DNA from: Devosiaceae bacterium
GTDB taxonomy: Bacteria > Pseudomonadota > Alphaproteobacteria > Rhizobiales > Devosiaceae
Length of the DNA stretch: 64,000 nucleotides
NCBI GenBank assembly: GCA_021648375.1
Contig: JAKISW010000001.1
Coordinates: forward strand, 62,001-126,000
Direction of reading: 5' to 3'
Below the pieces are notes generated by a model. The model worked only from the letters and a program-made list of their open reading frames with translations, was not told where the DNA came from and did no database searches. Positions 61,119 through 64,000 of this stretch are shown in pieces. Every line of letters begins with the position of its first letter. The stretch's first letter is position 1. The position numbers and the translations under genes are program-made.

Positions 61119-62063
61119 TCAGGCGCCAGGCTTATAGGGCTTTTGCTCGCGCCAGAACCGCATCAGGCTTTCAAGGTCGGCATCACCCCCTTCCGGCAAA
61201 ACAATGCGCAAATTCACCAACAGATCCGAGGTTCCATAAAGTCCCTTGCCCTTCAGACGCATGGCTTTTGCGGTGTTTACTCCCGGAGGAATCCCCAGTT
61301 CCACGGTGCCGGTTAAAGTGGGAACACGAATTTTTGCCCCCAGTACCGCGTCATAAAGAGTTATAGGCACATCAACCCTTAGGTCTTTGCCGTCACGGCG
61401 AAAGTTCTTATGGCGCTTGAATTTTACCGTTACTATCGCATCCCCCGGCGCGCCGCCGGTTGGGGAGGGCTGGCCCTGTCCGCTAAGACGGATTTGCTGA
61501 CCCTCCTCCACGTTTTTGGGAAGTTTGACGTTTAGTGAGCGACCACTGGCAAGTTTTAAGACTACGCTTTCCCCATTATGGGCCTGCTCAAGAGTAATCA
61601 GAACAGGGGCGGTAAAATCTTTACCCTTTGTTGGCGCTGACTGGGCGGTTGCTCCGGCAAACGGGTCCCAGCCACCAGCGCGTTGCTGGGTGCGACCACC
61701 CATGCCACCGGCTCCAGCCCCCATACCGCCCATGAATTCCTTTAAAATATCCTCGGGATTAATTCCCCCGGGATTAGTTCCCCCAGCTCTTCTTGCGCCA
61801 CCAGGTCGCGCGCCGGAAAAGTCGAAGCCGCCCATTTTAGGATTGCCCTTGGCATCAATTTCACCACGGTCGAATTGACCACGTTTCTCTTTGTTGGACA
61901 AAAGCTCATAGGCGGAGTTTATTTCCGCAAATTTGGCTTGCGCTTTGGGATCGTCCTGATTCTGGTCCGGGTGATAGGTTTTGGCCAGCTTGCGAAAAGC
62001 TGCCTTTATTTCCTTCTCGGAAGCCGATTTAGATATTTTTAGAATTTTATAGGGGTCGCTCAT
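61119..62063 (-). CDS. DnaJ-like chaperone without zinc finger (CbpA type)
   Basis: J-domain protein of 314 residues. The N-terminal J domain has HPD at 31-33 (YHPDQNQ). A Gly-rich linker (about 75-140) is followed by the two beta-barrel substrate domains (VLITLEQAHNGESVVLKLASGRSLNVKLPKNVEEG, GKDLRVDVPITLYDAVLGAKI, GTVELGIPPG). No zinc-finger repeats are visible, so it is CbpA-like. ATG 62063 is chosen; the upstream frame to 62126 is not family-like. Rhizobiales carry this gene beside pdxH. Confidence 0.92.
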   Translation of the reverse strand: MSDPYKILKISKSASEKEIKAAFRKLAKTYHPDQNQDDPKAQAKFAEINSAYELLSNKEKRGQFDRGEIDAKGNPKMGGFDFSGARPGGARRAGGTNPGGINPEDILKEFMGGMGAGAGGMGGRTQQRAGGWDPFAGATAQSAPTKGKDFTAPVLITLEQAHNGESVVLKLASGRSLNVKLPKNVEEGQQIRLSGQGQPSPTGGAPGDAIVTVKFKRHKNFRRDGKDLRVDVPITLYDAVLGAKIRVPTLTGTVELGIPPGVNTAKAMRLKGKGLYGTSDLLVNLRIVLPEGGDADLESLMRFWREQKPYKPGA

Positions 62064-62250
62064 ATATTCACCAAAAAAGAAATAGTTGATAAAATTTGTA
62101 ATTGTCTTACCACAAATCTTGCGCATATATGGAGAGCGTAAACTGCAATGTCCAGCCGGGTGTTATTATGGGTGTAATTTTGCTGTAATTATCTTCAGTT
62201 TTGACCCAGGTTTTAGTCACGGTTTTGGCATGAAAAGGAATGTTATAAAA

Positions 62251-62886
62251 ATGAGCGGCGAGAATGATCTGACCCGTAAAATTTTTGACGATGAAAATCT
62301 TGAAAAACCTGATCCATTTGAAGTGTTTTCCCACTGGCTGGATGAGGCAAAGCTTAGCGAAATTAACGATGCAAATGCCATGTCTTTGGCAACAATTGAC
62401 AAGGATATGATGCCGGATTGTCGGATTATGTTGCTCAATGGCTTAACTGACGACGGTTTCATATTCTACACTAATACCCGCTCCACCAAGGGGCAGGAAC
62501 TGGCAAATAATCCCAAGGCCTGCCTGCTTTTTCATTGGAAATCATCTCGTCGGCAGGTGCGAATCCGGGGCAATATAAGTCAGGTCTCAAATGAAGTTGC
62601 GGATGAATATTTCGCTTCTCGACCCAGAGGATCAAGGATTGGCGCCCATGCATCAGAACAGTCAAGCCCTATGCAAACACGCGATCAACTGGCCAAGGCT
62701 GTGGAAAAATTCACCGAGCAATTTGCAGGAAAAGAAGTACCAAGACCTGACCACTGGACAGGGTTTTTGCTTGCGCCGGTGCAAATTGAATTCTGGCAGA
62801 ACGGAGAATTTAGGCTCCATGACCGGATCACCTATTACCGTGACAAGCAAAATCAACCATGGGAAACGAAGCGCTTAAACCCTTGA
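62251..62886 (+). CDS. pdxH: Pyridoxamine 5'-phosphate oxidase
   Basis: FMN oxidase making PLP from PNP or PMP. Marks: ANAMSLATIDKDMMPDCRIMLLNGL, YTNTRSTKGQELANNPKACLLFHWKSSRRQVRIRG, ASRPRGSRIGAHASEQSS and the C-terminal FWQNGEFRLHDRITY and WETKRLNP. The start at 62251 gives 211 residues, the usual length; the frame to 62086 has no match. Divergent from the DnaJ gene, 187 nt between them. Confidence 0.96.
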   Translation: MSGENDLTRKIFDDENLEKPDPFEVFSHWLDEAKLSEINDANAMSLATIDKDMMPDCRIMLLNGLTDDGFIFYTNTRSTKGQELANNPKACLLFHWKSSRRQVRIRGNISQVSNEVADEYFASRPRGSRIGAHASEQSSPMQTRDQLAKAVEKFTEQFAGKEVPRPDHWTGFLLAPVQIEFWQNGEFRLHDRITYYRDKQNQPWETKRLNP

Positions 62887-62923
62887 TTTTATATAATTTT
62901 AAAGTTTTAGAAGGAAGTTTATA

Positions 62924-64000
62924 TTGAAAAATCCGGGCAATGGTTTTCAGGCGACGGTTACCTTTGTTGGTTCTCGTACTCGTTTGTTGGCAATCATGTT
63001 CTCAGGTTACTTTTTAATGCTTTTAACTGTCGGGATATATCGGTTTTGGCTGGTTACCAATAAGCGAAGGTTTTATTGGTCCCATACCAAAATAGACGGG
63101 GACGCGCTCGAATATACCGGCTCTGCTATGCAATTGCTGATAGGATTTTTATTCGCGGTAATGATATTCATTCCCCTTTATGGCTTCTTCTTTTACCTAT
63201 CCACTCAATCGCCTGAAACGGCAATTATTGGTTATTCCGGGGCGGCTATATTTATGTATTTCATGTATGGTTATGCGGCATTTCGCAGTCGGCGGTTTTT
63301 ACTCTCCAGAACCCTGTGGCGCGGCATTAGATTTCAACTTACCGGCAGTGCCTGGTCCTACGCCTTTCGGCGTTTGTTCTGGACTGTTTTGACGTTTTTA
63401 ACCCTTGGGTTGGCGTTTCCCTTTATGTCCGTAAGCCTTTGGAAATACAGATATTCCCATACATGGTTTGGTGACCGCCAGTGCAGTTTTTCCGGATCAT
63501 GGCGCCAAATCGCCATACCGTTTTACCTGTATTATTTCATGGTTGCCGGGTTGATATTACTTGGGTTCAATACCAATATAGCTACCTCACCTGATAGTGG
63601 TTTGTCAGCTAATAATTATGAGTTAAGCCCTGAGGCTTCTAGCATTTACAGTGCAGCGATAATGGTTGCCATTATTGCCTATTTTCACTTGCGCGCTTAT
63701 ATTACCTCGGCAATGCTTTCCTCGATTAGTATCGGAAAAACCAGACTAAAGGTTACCGTGCGGACGCGTGATTTGTCTTGGTTGCAAATCGCCTATAGCT
63801 TCGTTTTAGCGATTGTTGCGGTGGGTTTTGGGCTGATTGTTGCCTATTTAATGGGAGATGTTTTTGCACCCATGCTTCAAGATGATGGCGCTGATCTTGG
63901 TCAGGTTTTGCAAATGGGCTGGTATAATTTAATCGTATTCGGAGGGATATATCTTGGTTTTATGGCATCTATTTCCATCGTTTCTGAAATCATATTAAAG
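62924..64000 (+). CDS. DUF898 membrane protein, 3' end outside the window
   Basis: Open frame of 359 codons to the window edge from TTG 62924, with AAGGAAG 7 nt upstream. The protein is a DUF898/YjgN-type membrane protein: it starts near FQATVTFVGSRTRLL, then a hydrophobic helix and RFWLVTNKRRFYWSHTKIDGDALEYTG. Later come FRSRRFLLSRTLWRGIRFQLTGSAWSY, TLGLAFPFMSVSLWKYRYSHTWFGD and at least eight hydrophobic helices in total. Function unknown. In relatives an M48 peptidase gene follows; that is beyond the edge. Confidence 0.88.
   Translation, partial: MKNPGNGFQATVTFVGSRTRLLAIMFSGYFLMLLTVGIYRFWLVTNKRRFYWSHTKIDGDALEYTGSAMQLLIGFLFAVMIFIPLYGFFFYLSTQSPETAIIGYSGAAIFMYFMYGYAAFRSRRFLLSRTLWRGIRFQLTGSAWSYAFRRLFWTVLTFLTLGLAFPFMSVSLWKYRYSHTWFGDRQCSFSGSWRQIAIPFYLYYFMVAGLILLGFNTNIATSPDSGLSANNYELSPEASSIYSAAIMVAIIAYFHLRAYITSAMLSSISIGKTRLKVTVRTRDLSWLQIAYSFVLAIVAVGFGLIVAYLMGDVFAPMLQDDGADLGQVLQMGWYNLIVFGGIYLGFMASISIVSEIILK

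Overview
The window is a 64-kb piece of chromosome from an alphaproteobacterium. It most resembles the Hyphomicrobiales (Rhizobiales), possibly a marine lineage, because base composition looks below 50% GC by eye. The placement rests on gene content and order: atpI-atpB-atpE-b'-b, CcrM next to DciA, DsbA and SMC, IspB/TrmN6/S49 peptidase/GlyQ, the TIGR02301 gene, YgfZ beside a dihydroorotase, FabI/phosphatase/AroC, and DnaJ/PdxH. An intergenic sequence near 52.7 kb also looks like a Rhizobiales-type mosaic repeat. I see no rRNA, tRNA, CRISPR array, prophage or complete transposase gene. This is mainly core chromosome.

Layout. 0-5 kb: the end of an M16 peptidase gene, a GNAT acetyltransferase and a membrane PAS-GGDEF-EAL protein, followed by a 271-bp palindromic element with near-identical terminal inverted repeats. 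5-8 kb: YqgE, a DsbD-like periplasmic protein, a peroxiredoxin and a lipoprotein. 8-12.8 kb: the glycine cleavage operon (gcvT, gcvH, gcvPA, gcvPB), preceded by a tandem glycine riboswitch with a terminator-like expression platform. 12.8-15.7 kb: the F0 part of ATP synthase on the minus strand with a good sigma-70 promoter. 15.8-21.8 kb: smc, a DsbA-like gene, dciA and ccrM, with two CtrA-like boxes and a GANTC site upstream of ccrM. 22-31 kb: a MerR regulator, rnhB, a radical SAM gene with an exact alphaproteobacterial LexA box, moaB, an MFS transporter, a UDG-like protein, a TPR protein, ispE and ispB. 31-39 kb: TrmN6-like methyltransferase, S49 peptidase, a small DUF2892/hemerythrin/cupin cluster with two strong operator palindromes, glyQ, an L,D-transpeptidase and glyS (on the opposite strand from glyQ). 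39-50 kb: DUF2207/LemA, rnhA, ispH, a PPDK-like protein that has lost its ATP-site residues, a SleB hydrolase, an HD protein, ygfZ and a dihydroorotase. 50-64 kb: small conserved proteins, DUF3179, an SRAP protein, a D-2-hydroxyglutarate dehydrogenase-like oxidase, fabI, a phosphatase, aroC, Sco1, xseB, an HDAC-like deacetylase, tsaC, a DnaJ-like protein, pdxH and the start of a DUF898 membrane protein.

Points that stand out: (1) a 271-bp palindromic element whose terminal repeat recurs at two other places, where it supplies the stop codon of the adjacent gene; (2) a LexA box before a radical SAM gene; (3) a PPDK-like protein with the phospho-His and PEP/pyruvate halves kept but the ATP-grasp ligands gone; (4) two separate operator palindromes in the DUF2892/hemerythrin/cupin cluster; (5) three direct repeats with an exact 14-bp period between glyS and a flavin/heme-type oxidase gene. 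No single wholly new system is obvious. All start sites and functions are judged from the sequence alone.
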